This document shows positions 33,291 to 41,993 of a stretch of 64,000 nucleotides of DNA, piece by piece. The position numbers were made by a program, and so were the translations under genes. Within the stretch, counting starts at the first letter, position 1, and each line of letters opens with the position of its first letter. Under the pieces are notes generated by a model that did not search any database, was not told the origin of the DNA, and saw only the letters and a program-made list of their open reading frames with translations. The stretch covers positions 164,803 to 228,802 of the forward strand of contig NZ_CP034876.1 in assembly GCF_005081705.1 (NCBI RefSeq). The letters run 5' to 3'. The DNA is from Buchnera aphidicola (Hyperomyzus lactucae) (GTDB taxonomy: Bacteria; Pseudomonadota; Gammaproteobacteria; Enterobacterales; Enterobacteriaceae).

Positions 33291-34037
33291 ATGAAAGATG
33301 AAGAAAAAAATTTAATAGAAAATTTATTTCATCGTTTAAAAAGTACTGAATTAAATTCTTCTGAAAAAGATATTTCAGCCGATGAATTAATTCAAAAATT
33401 AGTCAAAAAGCAACCATCTTCTTCATATTATATGGCACAGACAATATTGATACAAGAAACAGCCATAAAAAAAATGAGTGCAAAAATTGAAGAATTAAAG
33501 AAAAGAATAAACATATTAAATAATATAGAAGGACAAAATAAAAAACCAAGTTTCTTATCAAATTTTTTTAAGAAAAATTCGGATACTCAAAAAGTATCTC
33601 ATGATAATAATTTATGGAAATACAAAGAAAATCCTTCAAACTTAAATAATTCTATTCATCCACATACTATGTCTTCAACAACGCAAACACTTCCCGCAGC
33701 TAATAATAGTATTAGTAGTAGAAGTAGTGGGTTTCTTAGTAATGCTTTACAAACAGCAACAGGTGTAGCTGGGGGTATGATTTTAGGCAATATGTTAATG
33801 AATGTTTTTAATCATTCTAAACCAGAAGAAGAGATATTTGATACTATTCATCACGAATCTACAGACAATTTTACTAATGTAGAAGAAAATATGTTTAATC
33901 ATTCTGCCAACAATAATTTAGTTGATTATGAATACAGTGAATCAGATATCAATTCAAATGAATTAAATTCAGATTATATAGATAATGATATTTATAATGC
34001 AGATAATGACGAAAGCAATGATGATAATTTTATTTAA
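33291..34037 (+). CDS. DUF2076 family protein, function unknown
   Basis: The N-terminus (MKDEEKNLIENLFHRL, then SSSYYMAQTILIQETAIKKMSAKIEELKKRI) matches the DUF2076 pattern: an alpha-helical start with a coiled-coil stretch to about residue 85. A low-complexity Asn/Ser linker follows. Then comes a Gly-rich hydrophobic segment RSSGFLSNALQTATGVAGGMILGNML (about 145-170, long enough to associate with a membrane), and last an acidic Asn/Asp/Glu-rich tail of about 70 residues. I start at ATG 33291 because it aligns with the family start and has GAG about 8 nt upstream; ATG 33276 would add five residues. The function is not known. It is odd for such a protein to survive in a genome this small. Confidence 0.8.
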   Translation: MKDEEKNLIENLFHRLKSTELNSSEKDISADELIQKLVKKQPSSSYYMAQTILIQETAIKKMSAKIEELKKRINILNNIEGQNKKPSFLSNFFKKNSDTQKVSHDNNLWKYKENPSNLNNSIHPHTMSSTTQTLPAANNSISSRSSGFLSNALQTATGVAGGMILGNMLMNVFNHSKPEEEIFDTIHHESTDNFTNVEENMFNHSANNNLVDYEYSESDINSNELNSDYIDNDIYNADNDESNDDNFI

Positions 34038-34088
34038 AAATATATCATTATCGATAATCATATAATAGATGTTGAAATCATTACAAAA

Positions 34089-34131
34089 TAAAGCCAGCAT
34101 AATTTTTTTTGCTGACTTTAAATTTTTTTTT
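34089..34131. terminator. Bidirectional terminator between DUF2076 gene and ahpC
   Basis: AAAGCCAGCA (34090-34099) pairs with TGCTGACTTT (34110-34119). One position is C-A on the + strand but G-T on the - strand. A run of nine T follows on the + strand (34123-34131), and TTTATTTTG follows on the - strand. It sits exactly between two convergent genes and overlaps the ahpC stop codon. Confidence 0.65.
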
Positions 34132-34723
34132 AGCAATTCTTACTTAAATATTCAGAAACACCTTCTAAAGAAGGTTTCATGCCTTTTTTTCCTTTTTCCC
34201 AATTAGCTGGACATACTTCTCCGTATTTATTATGAAAATTTATAGCATCTACCATACGTATCATTTCTTTTATATTGCGTCCAAATGGTAGATCATTTAT
34301 GACTTGATGACGTATGATCCAATCAGAATCAATTAAAAATGAAGCTCGTAGTGCTACTCCAAGATCTGGATGTTCAATACCATAAGATTTTTGAATACTA
34401 TGTTTTATATCAGATACCATGGGAAAATTTATTTTTCCAATACCACCATTTTTAGGCAAAGTTTTTTGCCATGCTTGATGAACAAAAACACTATCAATTG
34501 ATACACCTACAATTTTTACATTTCTTTTTTGAAATTCTGAATAAAGTTTATTAAATTCTATGATTTCAGATGGACATACAAAAGTAAAATCCATCGGCCA
34601 GAAAAATAGTATAATTGATTGACCATTAGAATATTTTTTAAGATCAAATTTTTCAACAATTTTATTATTTTCTAAAACTGCTGGGGCTATAAAATTGGGT
34701 GCATTTTGAGTGACTAAAACCAT
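34130..34723 (-). CDS. ahpC: 2-Cys peroxiredoxin (AhpC/TSA family)
   Basis: Thiol peroxidase that reduces hydrogen peroxide and organic peroxides. The peroxidatic cysteine is in DFTFVCPSEIIEF near residue 50. The resolving cysteine is in GEVCPANWEKG near residue 171, so it is a typical 2-Cys enzyme of 197 aa. The Buchnera gene is sometimes annotated tsa or ahpC. No ahpF reductase is seen in this window. With sodA it forms the oxidative-stress defence visible here. Confidence 0.92.
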   Translation of the reverse strand: MVLVTQNAPNFIAPAVLENNKIVEKFDLKKYSNGQSIILFFWPMDFTFVCPSEIIEFNKLYSEFQKRNVKIVGVSIDSVFVHQAWQKTLPKNGGIGKINFPMVSDIKHSIQKSYGIEHPDLGVALRASFLIDSDWIIRHQVINDLPFGRNIKEMIRMVDAINFHNKYGEVCPANWEKGKKGMKPSLEGVSEYLSKNC

Positions 34724-34813
34724 TTTTTTTCCTATAATCGTATACTTAGTTATTTAATAAGAATAAAAAATTTTTATTCTTTATTGCAATTTTGTTAAAA
34801 ATGGAAGTGGACA

Positions 34814-35480
34814 ATGAATATAATTTTATCTTGGAAAGATGTTTTATCTCAAGAAAAAAAAAAGATATTTTATTAATATAATTAAATTTATTAAAAAAAG
34901 TCGCTTAAAAAAAACCATTTATCCTAATCAAAAAGATATATTTAATGCTTTTTTATTAACTAAGTTTAATGATATTAAAGTAGTTATTATCGGACAAGAT
35001 CCATATTTTTCTAAAAATCAAGCGCATGGTTTGTCATTTTCTGTACCTAAAGGTGTTACTATACCACCTTCTTTAAAGAATATATATAAAGAGTTAAATG
35101 CTGATTTTAAAAAAAAATATAAATTTAATCATGGATGTCTTGAAAGTTGGGCTTGTCAAGGTGTTTTTTTATTAAATACTATTCTAACAGTAGAATCAGG
35201 AAAACCAAGATCACATAGTAGTATAGGATGGAACATTTTTACTGACAAAGTCATTTCTCTTATTGACTCATATAGACATGCAATTATTTTTTTATTGTGG
35301 GGAAATGATGCTAAAAAAAAATCTAATTTGATTAATATCAATAATCATTATATTTTACAAGCATCGCATCCTTCTCCATTATCAGCACATCGAGGGTTTT
35401 TTGGATGTAAACATTTTTCTTTAACTAATGAGATTTTACTTAAAAATAAAAAAAAACCAATTGATTGGTTTTTGATTTAA
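34814..35480 (+). CDS. ung: Uracil-DNA glycosylase, frameshifted at an A10 tract
   Basis: Removes uracil from DNA in base-excision repair. The main frame encodes IYPNQKDIFNAF, the catalytic GQDPYFSKNQAHGLSFSV, LLNTILTVESGKPRSH and HPSPLSAHRGFFGC, all intact. The family N-terminus lies in another frame: ATG 34814, with GGAAGTGGA just upstream, reads MNIILSWKDVLSQEKK, matching E. coli MANELTWHDVLAEEKQQ. Removing one A from the ten-A run 34854-34863 joins it to RYFINIIKFIKK and gives about 221 aa (usual 229). Without that the first frame stops after 20 codons. An ATG at 34839 is in the main frame but lacks a ribosome-binding site. So expression needs slippage or inefficient internal initiation. 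Confidence 0.85.
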
Positions 35481-35508
35481 AAATAGAAAAAAATTTTCTA
35501 TTTTTAAA
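35476..35508. terminator. Bidirectional A/T hairpin between ung and grpE
   Basis: A perfect 15-bp inverted repeat (35476-35490 against 35494-35508, three-base loop) begins at the ung stop codon and lies between two convergent genes. It contains TAGAAAA/TTTTCTA in the inner part. Both strands end in T-rich sequence. A 15-bp arm with a tight loop at this position is unlikely to be chance, though it has few G-C pairs. Confidence 0.55.
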
Positions 35509-35562
35509 TACTATAAAACATAATTTCAATTAATATAATTATATTTAAGGGATATAAAAATA

Positions 35563-36141
35563 TTATTCTTTAGGAATTGTAACAATTGCTTTTCTTAATA
35601 ATATTTTATTAAAAGTAAATCCTTTTTTTATTACAGAAATAATATGATTGGGTGATGTTTTTTCAGATGATTCTGTGAAAATAGGAGTATGAGTTTCAGG
35701 ATTAAAAATTTGATTTTTTTTACCTTCAATTTTTACTCCTAATTTAAATAAAATATTTAACAAAGATTGTAATGTTAGTTCAATTCCTTGTATTAGAGGT
35801 TGATCTTTTATATTCAATTCGTTAGATGATGTTAAGATATCTTCTAATGAATCTATTATTGGAATCGTTTTTTTTAAAAAGTTTTCAACTTCTATATTTT
35901 TTATTGTTTTTATTTTTTCTTCTGTATTTTTTTTTATATTTTCTATATTAGCTAATTTTCTTAATTCAATATCATGTATTCTTTTTTGATTGCGTAGTAA
36001 TTGCAATTTTAAATCTTCTATTTTATTATTTTGAACTGTAATTAAATCATTTATATTTTCTGATTTTTCTTCTATATTATTTTTTTTTGAAAAGTTTTTA
36101 TCACACATTTGGTTTTCTTGATTATTCATAAATTTTTCCAT
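35563..36141 (-). CDS. grpE: Nucleotide exchange factor GrpE
   Basis: Cochaperone that releases ADP from DnaK. The 192-aa protein shows the usual plan: a charged, disordered N-terminus, a long coiled coil (about 35-85), a four-helix dimer region with IIDSLEDILTSSNEL and GIELTLQSLLNILFKLGV, and a C-terminal beta-wing ending IISVIKKGFTFNKILLRKAIVTIPKE. Identity is lower than for most genes here. A start at 36129 (MNNQENQ), four residues in, is equally possible, as GGA then lies at suitable distance. Buchnera genomes are known to carry two grpE copies; this may be one of them. Confidence 0.92.
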   Translation of the reverse strand: MEKFMNNQENQMCDKNFSKKNNIEEKSENINDLITVQNNKIEDLKLQLLRNQKRIHDIELRKLANIENIKKNTEEKIKTIKNIEVENFLKKTIPIIDSLEDILTSSNELNIKDQPLIQGIELTLQSLLNILFKLGVKIEGKKNQIFNPETHTPIFTESSEKTSPNHIISVIKKGFTFNKILLRKAIVTIPKE

Positions 36142-36240
36142 TTTACATATTAATTATTGAGTTATCATAAAGTTTTTCATTAATTTTTTAAGACTATTAA
36201 TGATTATATAATATACATTATTTTTTAGGAGTTTTTATGC

Positions 36241-37119
36241 ATGAAGCAACATTTCACTTGTATTGGTATTGTTGGACGTCCGCGTTATGAAAGTGCTTTG
36301 ATAACACATAAGATACTTTATAAGTGGTTAATAAAAAATGGTTATAAGGTTTTCATTGAACACTCTATTGCTAGAGAATTAAAATTGAATAATCCCAATA
36401 CTGCAACATTAATAGAAATTGGTCAATCTTGTGATCTAGCCATCGTTATAGGAGGAGATGGAAATTTGCTATGTACAGCTCGTATTTTATCGTTCTATAA
36501 TGTTAAAATTATTGGAATTAATCGAGGCAACTTAGGTTTTTTAACTGATTTAAATCCTGATACTAGTTTAAAAAAATTATCAGAAGTTTTATCAGGACAA
36601 TATTTATTAGAAAATCGTTTTTTATTAGATGCTCAAGTCTGTCAAAAAAAAATAATTTCTAGATCTAGCATAGCTATCAATGAAGTAGTTTTACATGCCA
36701 AACATTTAGCTCATATGATAGAATTTGAGGTATATATTGATAATAAATTCTCTTTTGCTCAGCGTGCAGATGGATTAATTGTATCAACTCCTACTGGTTC
36801 TACTGGTTATTCACTTTCAGCTGGTGGGCCAATTATAGCAACATCTTTAGATGCTATTGTACTAGTACCCATGTTTCCACACAGTTTATCTGCTCGCCCC
36901 TTAGTAATTCATAGCGATAGTATAATTTGTTTAAAATTTTCTAACATTCAAGATAACTTAAAAATAAGTTGTGACAGTCAAAAGGTTTTAAAAATCGAAA
37001 AAAATGAATGTGTATTTATCCGAAAGAGTTGTTATTATTTAAATCTTATTCATCCTAAAAGTTATAATTATTTTGAGACTTTAACTTCTAAACTTAATTG
37101 GTCAAAAAAATTTTTTTAG
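36241..37119 (+). CDS. nadK: NAD+ kinase
   Basis: Phosphorylates NAD to NADP. The signature [13 protein letters not shown] (about residues 71-83), the [11 protein letters not shown] loop, and the glycine-rich active-site segment [17 protein letters not shown] are intact. At 292 aa it equals the E. coli enzyme. The ATG at 36241 ([15 protein letters not shown]) follows TTAGGAG at 9 nt. An overlapping ATG at 36237 is in another frame. It follows grpE divergently, as in E. coli. Confidence 0.97.
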   Translation: MKQHFTCIGIVGRPRYESALITHKILYKWLIKNGYKVFIEHSIARELKLNNPNTATLIEIGQSCDLAIVIGGDGNLLCTARILSFYNVKIIGINRGNLGFLTDLNPDTSLKKLSEVLSGQYLLENRFLLDAQVCQKKIISRSSIAINEVVLHAKHLAHMIEFEVYIDNKFSFAQRADGLIVSTPTGSTGYSLSAGGPIIATSLDAIVLVPMFPHSLSARPLVIHSDSIICLKFSNIQDNLKISCDSQKVLKIEKNECVFIRKSCYYLNLIHPKSYNYFETLTSKLNWSKKFF

Positions 37120-37233
37120 ATGTTTAAAACATCACTAAATTAAAATATATTAAAAATAAAAACTTTCTCTTTAATAGAGGAAGATATTAGTAAAATTTAT
37201 TCACTTTTACGTAAACTGTAATAGGGAAGTATA

Positions 37234-37535
37234 ATGAATAATTATATAAAAATACTATTAATAGTGATTTTTTTTCCAATTGTTCATGTTTAGATAAAAA
37301 AACATATCGTTCTATTTCTTTACAAGAAATATATTTTAATCAAAATTTTTTTGAACAAAAATTATGTTGATATGACAAGAAAACAAATAATTTTTATTTT
37401 TGGCATGCCCATTATTGAGGATTTTTTTGATGATGTATATCATTACTATTTATATGATTATATAGGTAACGATTTTTCTCGAAAAAAATCTTAAACATAT
37501 ATTTTAAAAAAAATAAAGTTTCACGTTTTAATATC
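37234..37535 (+). pseudogene. bamE: bamE (smpA) pseudogene with at least two frameshifts
   Basis: Relic of the outer-membrane assembly lipoprotein BamE. ATG 37234 (after GGGAAG) starts MNNYIKILLIVIFF, a signal-peptide-like segment, then runs into a stop at 37291-37293. Shifting one base at the eight-T run 37268-37275 gives [20 protein letters not shown], matching the lipoprotein cysteine and CSTLERVVYRP of E. coli, until a stop at 37368. A third frame from 37366 gives [20 protein letters not shown], matching [23 protein letters not shown], then stops at 37494. The final part (KVSRFNIK) is in a further frame. The position between nadK and ssrA is that of bamE in relatives. No single-event rescue restores it. 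Confidence 0.8.
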
Positions 37536-37538
37536 AAA

Positions 37539-37555
37539 TAGTTTTTATAAAACTA
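37539..37555 (-). terminator. Weak hairpin after tmRNA
   Basis: TAGTTTT and AAAACTA pair over 7 bp around a three-base loop, 8 nt beyond the tmRNA 3' end on the - strand, and are followed by TTTGATATT. It is suitably placed to end ssrA transcription but is weak, with one G-C pair per arm. Confidence 0.3.
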
Positions 37556-37562
37556 ATTTTTT

Positions 37563-37925
37563 TGGAGCTGGCGGGATTTGAACCCGCGTCCAAAATTTCT
37601 AGAAATAAAGTACTACATGCGTAGTTTTTTCTTTTTTTATTCATTTCCTAATTTGAAAAAACACATTTTAGGAACATAGTTTGAAAATTTATTCCGTGTC
37701 ATCATCAAACTTGATTTTCACGTTTTTCTCTTTTTTAACCTTCCTGTATTCTCGTCCTAAGAGAAAAAGGCTAAGAAGGAAGGGCTTTATACAGTTTTTT
37801 AAGCTGCTAAAGCGTAGTTCTGTTTATTATTTGCAGCTATTTTTTTACGGCTTTTATCGAGGCAAACCGTTCCTCGGCATGCACTTTATTTTTTTGATAA
37901 TTTTGTCAAATCCAAAAACAGCCCC
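37563..37925 (-). ncRNA. ssrA: Transfer-messenger RNA (tmRNA)
   Basis: Rescues stalled ribosomes. Read on the - strand, the 5' end GGGGCUG pairs with CAGCUCC at the 3' end, including the G3-U pair recognised by alanyl-tRNA synthetase. The T-arm GCGGGTTCAAATCCCGC is complete. The tag frame, preceded by AATAGCT, reads GCA AAT AAT AAA CAG AAC TAC GCT TTA GCA GCT TAA. The tag peptide is therefore ANNKQNYALAA, ending in the protease signal LAA. Several pseudoknot stems can be recognised, for example CCTTCCTTCTTAGCC with its partner. After the discriminator A (37563) the genome reads AAAA, so the CCA end is not encoded. The length of 363 is typical. An open frame on the opposite strand here is spurious. 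Confidence 0.95.
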
Positions 37926-38012
37926 TTTTTTATACTGAGATTCTAGTATACAAAAAAAAATAAAATTGTCTATTAATTATTTAAACATAAACTTTACACA
38001 TGGAGATTCATT

Positions 38013-38336
38013 GTGAGTATTATTAAAAAAATAGAACAGCAAATTAAAAATAATATTATTTTAATTTACATGAAAGGTACGCCTCAGTCTCCTAGTTGTG
38101 GTTTTTCTGCACAGGCAGTACAAGCTTTATCTGTTTGTGGAGAAAAATTTGCTTATATAGATGTTTTAGAAAATATAGACATTAGAAATGAATTACCAAA
38201 ATATGCAAATTGGCCAACATTCCCTCAATTGTGGATAGATGGTGAGTTGATCGGTGGTTGTAGTATTATACTTGAAATGTTAGAAAATGGTGAATTACAA
38301 AAATTAATATCTAATACAATGAAAAAATATAAATAG
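38013..38336 (+). CDS. grxD: Monothiol glutaredoxin Grx4
   Basis: CGFS-type monothiol glutaredoxin that binds and transfers 2Fe-2S clusters, relevant to complex I and other FeS proteins encoded here. The CGFS motif is at residues 29-32 in SPSCGFSAQAVQAL. The glutathione-binding WPTFPQLWIDGELIGGCSII is intact. At 107 aa it is a little shorter than the E. coli 115. The start is GTG, with GGAG about 9 nt upstream. Older name ydhD. Confidence 0.96.
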   Translation: MSIIKKIEQQIKNNIILIYMKGTPQSPSCGFSAQAVQALSVCGEKFAYIDVLENIDIRNELPKYANWPTFPQLWIDGELIGGCSIILEMLENGELQKLISNTMKKYK

Positions 38337-38378
38337 TTTTAAAAACTTTTAAACATAAATAATTTTTATAGAAAAATG

Positions 38379-38444
38379 GATATGACAGTTTATCTAAGAA
38401 TATAAAATTCTTACTTTTTTTATTCTTAATGTCATATCTTTTTT
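38379..38444. terminator. Bidirectional terminator between grxD and rnt
   Basis: GATATGACA (38379-38387) and TGTCATATC (38430-38438) are perfect complements, followed by six T on the + strand and by CATTTTTC on the - strand. A smaller nested repeat, AAGAAT/ATTCTT, lies in the loop. It is placed between two convergent genes. Confidence 0.6.
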
Positions 38445-38462
38445 CTTATATTTAATATAAAT

Positions 38463-39116
38463 TTAAATGTGTTTTTTTTTTTTTATATTTACAGGCCATC
38501 CGCCCAAACGTTTCCATCGATTTACTAATTCACAAAAAAGATCAGCAGTTTGTAAACTATCATAAAGTGCGGAATGAGCTTGATTGTTGTCAAATGATAA
38601 ACCAATGGCTTTGCACGCTTTAGCTAGCACCGTTTGACCAACTACTAATCCACTTAATGCTGCTGTATCAAATGTAACAAAGGGATGAAAGGGATTGTTT
38701 TGTATTTTTTCTCGTTGTATTAGAGCCATTAAAAAATTATGATCAAAATTAGCATTATGTGCTACAACAATTCCTCGACTACATCCTTTTATTTTAATTC
38801 CTTTACGTACCATATCTAATATTGATTCAATTGCTATTTTTTCACTAATAGCACCACGTAATGGATTAAAAGGATCTATTTTATTAAATGCTATTGCATC
38901 AGAGTTGATTATAGAACCTTTAAATGGTTCTACATGAAAATGTAATTTATCTTCTTTATGTAACCATCCTAATTCATCCATTTTTAATGTTATTATTGCA
39001 ATTTCTAATACTGCATCAGTTTTTGGATTGAATCCCGCTGTTTCAATATCTATAACAACTGGATAAAAAGTACGAAACCGATCGCTTAATAAATTTAACT
39101 CTTGAGTTATAGACAT
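38463..39116 (-). CDS. rnt: Ribonuclease T
   Basis: DEDDh 3'-5' exoribonuclease that trims tRNA and stable-RNA ends. Catalytic acids are in [10 protein letters not shown] (Exo I), [11 protein letters not shown] (Exo II) and [12 protein letters not shown] (Exo III, with the catalytic His and Asp). I use ATG 39116 (MSITQELN; 217 aa, usual 215). A TTG directly upstream would add one residue. It is relevant here because the tmRNA in this window lacks an encoded CCA and needs 3' processing. Confidence 0.95.
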   Translation of the reverse strand: MSITQELNLLSDRFRTFYPVVIDIETAGFNPKTDAVLEIAIITLKMDELGWLHKEDKLHFHVEPFKGSIINSDAIAFNKIDPFNPLRGAISEKIAIESILDMVRKGIKIKGCSRGIVVAHNANFDHNFLMALIQREKIQNNPFHPFVTFDTAALSGLVVGQTVLAKACKAIGLSFDNNQAHSALYDSLQTADLFCELVNRWKRLGGWPVNIKKKKHI

Positions 39117-39471
39117 CAAAATCTCATTTTTAAAACGCGTTGTGTTTGATTTAGTTAGTTTTTATTTTTTAATTTTAATATTTTATCAAAAATTAAAAGT
39201 AAATTAATATATAGAGAATTTTTTTATTGTGATATTTTTAGAAACATAAAATACTTATAAAAATAGAGTATTTTAATATAAAAAAAGACTACTTTTTATA
39301 TTTATGATAATTTTAATTTTGAATACTTGTTGAATATATATTATGATTTTTCTTAATTATTTGACAAGTGTACTATAATTTATAAGAATATTTAAGATTA
39401 AATTATTAATTTAATCTCTTAACAACAATTTATACTACAATATTAGTATTATATTATATTAGGAAAATAAA
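39117..39471 (+). promoter_or_regulatory. Spacer upstream of sodA: candidate promoter and palindromic leader
   Basis: About 355 nt without a gene between the divergent rnt and sodA. TTGACA at 39361-39366 is a perfect -35 consensus. A TATAAT at 39374-39379 is too close (7 nt), while TAAGAA at 39383-39388 has a spacing of 16. Beyond it, 39395-39417 is a perfect 23-nt palindrome (11-bp arms, one-base centre). AGGAAA at about 39460 is the sodA ribosome-binding site. Nothing else is recognisable. Confidence 0.45.
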
Positions 39472-40083
39472 ATGAGTTATATTCTTCCTTCTTTACCTTA
39501 TTCATATAATGCTTTAGAACCTTTTTTTGATGAAAAAACTATGATTATTCATCATACTAAACATCATCAAAATTACGTTAACAACACTAATGCTATTTTA
39601 AAAAATACTGCTTTTTCTTCATTATCTATTGAAGAATTAATGTCCATTTTTAATGAAATTATTTTAGAAAATAAAAATGCATTACGTAATAATGCAGGGG
39701 GACATATAAATCATAGTTTTTTTTGGAACAGTTTAAAATTAGGTACAATATTAACAAACGATATAAAAAGAGAAATAGAAAAACAATTTAGTACTATTGA
39801 ACATTTCAAAGAAAAATTTGAAGAAGTAGCACTGAATCATTTTGGATCTGGTTGGGTATGGTTAGTCAATCAAAACGGTGTCTTATCTATAGTATCTACT
39901 GTTAATCAAGATAATCCTTTAATGGGAAAATCAATATCTAATACTTATGGTTATCCTATTATTGGTTTAGATATTTGGGAACATGCTTATTATTTAAAAT
40001 ATCAAAATAGAAGATTAGATTATATTAAATCTTTTTGGAATGTTGTAGATTGGGAAAAAGCAACTAATCGTTTACAAAAATAA
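39472..40083 (+). CDS. sodA: Superoxide dismutase (Mn type)
   Basis: Converts superoxide to peroxide and oxygen. The four metal ligands are in [22 protein letters not shown] and [17 protein letters not shown]. The glutamine in [11 protein letters not shown] is the position that marks manganese enzymes. At 203 aa it is nearly full length (206). The product peroxide would be handled by the AhpC-type peroxidase also present here. Confidence 0.97.
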   Translation: MSYILPSLPYSYNALEPFFDEKTMIIHHTKHHQNYVNNTNAILKNTAFSSLSIEELMSIFNEIILENKNALRNNAGGHINHSFFWNSLKLGTILTNDIKREIEKQFSTIEHFKEKFEEVALNHFGSGWVWLVNQNGVLSIVSTVNQDNPLMGKSISNTYGYPIIGLDIWEHAYYLKYQNRRLDYIKSFWNVVDWEKATNRLQK

Positions 40084-40232
40084 TTAATCATTAATTATAT
40101 ATGTAAAAATTTTTTATATTTTTAATTTTCATAAAAAAATACTTTCATTTTTAAAAACATATAATTTATATTATATGTTTTTAATATATTTTATTAAACT
40201 AGAATGATTATTTTAAGAACAAAGGATTTTGT

Positions 40233-40784
40233 TTGAATATAATTAAAATGATTGTCGGATTATCTAATCCTCAAAAAGAATATTATAATACTCGTCATAA
40301 CGTGGGTTCTTGGTATATACATTCTTTAGCAAAACGTTTTTTTGTAACTTTAAAAGAAGAAAAAAAATTTTTTGGTTTTACCTCTTCTTTTATGAGAGAT
40401 TCTCATTATATTAGATTACTTGTACCTAATATATTTATGAACATAAACGGTAATTCAGTACTAAAAATGGCATCTTTTTATAATATTCATTTAAGTGAAA
40501 TATTAATAATTCATGATGATTTAGAACTAAAACCCGGAGTATCAAAATTAAAATATAGTTACGGACATAGCGGACATAATGGATTAAGAAATGTTATTAA
40601 TGTATTTAATACAAAAATCAATTTTCATCGGTTTAGAATTGGTATTGGTCGTCCAATCAACAAAGATCAAGTATCTTCTTTTGTATTATCCCCTCCTACA
40701 AAAATAGAGAAAATTTTGATCAAAAAATCTATTTTAGATGCTATAGAGAAAACTTGTACGCTATATATTTTTAATCGTAATTAA
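40233..40784 (+). CDS. pth: Peptidyl-tRNA hydrolase
   Basis: Releases tRNA from peptidyl-tRNA that has dropped off ribosomes. [20 protein letters not shown] contains the catalytic His and an Asn contact, [11 protein letters not shown] the catalytic Asp, and [11 protein letters not shown] is conserved. The start is TTG at 40233 with AAGGA about 7 nt upstream; ATG 40248 would cut the first strand. At 183 aa it is about 11 shorter than E. coli, missing the C-terminus. It lies 36 nt before ychF, as in E. coli. Confidence 0.94.
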   Translation: MNIIKMIVGLSNPQKEYYNTRHNVGSWYIHSLAKRFFVTLKEEKKFFGFTSSFMRDSHYIRLLVPNIFMNINGNSVLKMASFYNIHLSEILIIHDDLELKPGVSKLKYSYGHSGHNGLRNVINVFNTKINFHRFRIGIGRPINKDQVSSFVLSPPTKIEKILIKKSILDAIEKTCTLYIFNRN

Positions 40785-40820
40785 GTAAAAAGTTCTTCTA
40801 TTTCTCAAGGTATATAAGAC

Positions 40821-41912
40821 ATGAGTTTCAAATGTGGTATTATAGGATTGCCCAATGTTGGTAAATCTACTTTATTCAATATTTTAACTAAAGGAAATTC
40901 AGCAGTTGCTAATTTTCCTTTTTGCACTATTAAACCAAACGTAGGAATTGTTTCAGTTATTGATATACGTATCGATAATTTAGCTAAAATTATTTCTCCA
41001 AAAAAAATAATAAATGCATTTATAGAATTTATAGATATTGCAGGTTTGGTCAAAGGAGCATCTAAAGGTGAGGGATTAGGTAATCAATTTTTAAATAATA
41101 TACGAGAAACAGATGCGATAGTCCATGTTGTTCGTTGTTTTAAAAATGATAATATTACTCATGTTTATAATCAAGTTCAACCCTCTTCAGATGTAGATAT
41201 TATTAATACTGAACTTATATTATCTGATTTTGATCTTTGTGAAAAAACTATAGTACAATTACAAAAAAAAATGAAATTAACAGATGTAAAAGAAATAGAA
41301 AAAAAAATAGATGTTTTAAAAAAATGTATCAATCATTTAACACAGTGTTTAATGTTAAAAACTCTTTATTTAAATGCAGATGAGAAAAAAACCATTAGTT
41401 ATTTACGTTTTTTGACTTTAAAACCAACAATGTATGTTGCAAATATTAACGATACAAAAGAATCTTATTATTTTTTAAATGAATTAAATAAAATTGCTGA
41501 TAAAGAAGACTCTATAGTTGTGCCAATTGATGCAAATCTAGAATTAGATCTAGTAAAAATGAAAGATGAAGAACAAAAATCTTTCATGAAAGCTTTTAAT
41601 ATAAAAAATTTAGGTTTGCAGAGTATTATTTCTTCTGGATACAAGTTACTTAATTTGATAACTTTTTTTACTGTTGGTGTGAAAGAAATTCATGCTTGGC
41701 CGATTCCCCAAGGCAGTACTAGTATTCAAGCAGCTCATAAAATACATAGTGATTTTAGTAAAGGTTTTATTAGAGCTGAAATTATTACGTATAAAGACTT
41801 TATTAAGTATAAAAGTGAATCTAAAATTAAAGAAATGGGAAAACTTAGAATAGAAGGAAAAAATTATTGCATTCAAGACGGTGATATTGTTCATTTTTTA
41901 TTTCACATTTAA
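40821..41912 (+). CDS. ychF: Ribosome-binding ATPase YchF (OLA1 family)
   Basis: Obg-related P-loop NTPase that prefers ATP and binds ribosomes. The G1 motif GLPNVGKSTLFN is at residues 8-19. DIAGLVKGASKGEGLGNQFL carries G3. The usual G4 NKxD is replaced, as in this family, here by NIND within YVANINDTKES. A coiled coil fills about residues 125-200, and the C-terminal TGS-like domain ends with IQDGDIVHFLFHI. At 363 aa it equals the E. coli protein. Confidence 0.96.
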   Translation: MSFKCGIIGLPNVGKSTLFNILTKGNSAVANFPFCTIKPNVGIVSVIDIRIDNLAKIISPKKIINAFIEFIDIAGLVKGASKGEGLGNQFLNNIRETDAIVHVVRCFKNDNITHVYNQVQPSSDVDIINTELILSDFDLCEKTIVQLQKKMKLTDVKEIEKKIDVLKKCINHLTQCLMLKTLYLNADEKKTISYLRFLTLKPTMYVANINDTKESYYFLNELNKIADKEDSIVVPIDANLELDLVKMKDEEQKSFMKAFNIKNLGLQSIISSGYKLLNLITFFTVGVKEIHAWPIPQGSTSIQAAHKIHSDFSKGFIRAEIITYKDFIKYKSESKIKEMGKLRIEGKNYCIQDGDIVHFLFHI

Positions 41913-41954
41913 AAAATAATTGATTTTTGAAAAATTATTATATATATTGTTTTT

Positions 41955-41986
41955 TTAGAGAGGAAAATACCGTTCATCCTCTCTAA
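41955..41986. terminator. Stem-loop between ychF and thrC
   Basis: TTAGAGAGGA (41955-41964) and TCCTCTCTAA (41977-41986) form a perfect 10-bp stem around a 12-nt loop between convergent genes. The stem has five G-C pairs, strong for this genome, but neither strand has a good T run (CTTTAATTT on the +). It may act as a 3' stabilising element as well as a terminator. Confidence 0.5.
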
Positions 41987-41993
41987 CTTTAAT

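Noticed and set aside
37163..37183. 8-bp hairpin (CTTTCTCT/AGAGGAAG) after nadK as a terminator
   Set aside because: No T run follows on either strand. It is also upstream of the bamE relic, which may have shared the nadK transcript.
37681..37938. 85-codon open frame on the + strand
   Set aside because: It lies antisense over almost the entire tmRNA gene, and its composition simply reflects the RNA; no protein family resemblance.
39374..39379. TATAAT as the sodA -10 box paired with TTGACA at 39361
   Set aside because: The gap is only 7 nt, too short for a sigma-70 promoter.
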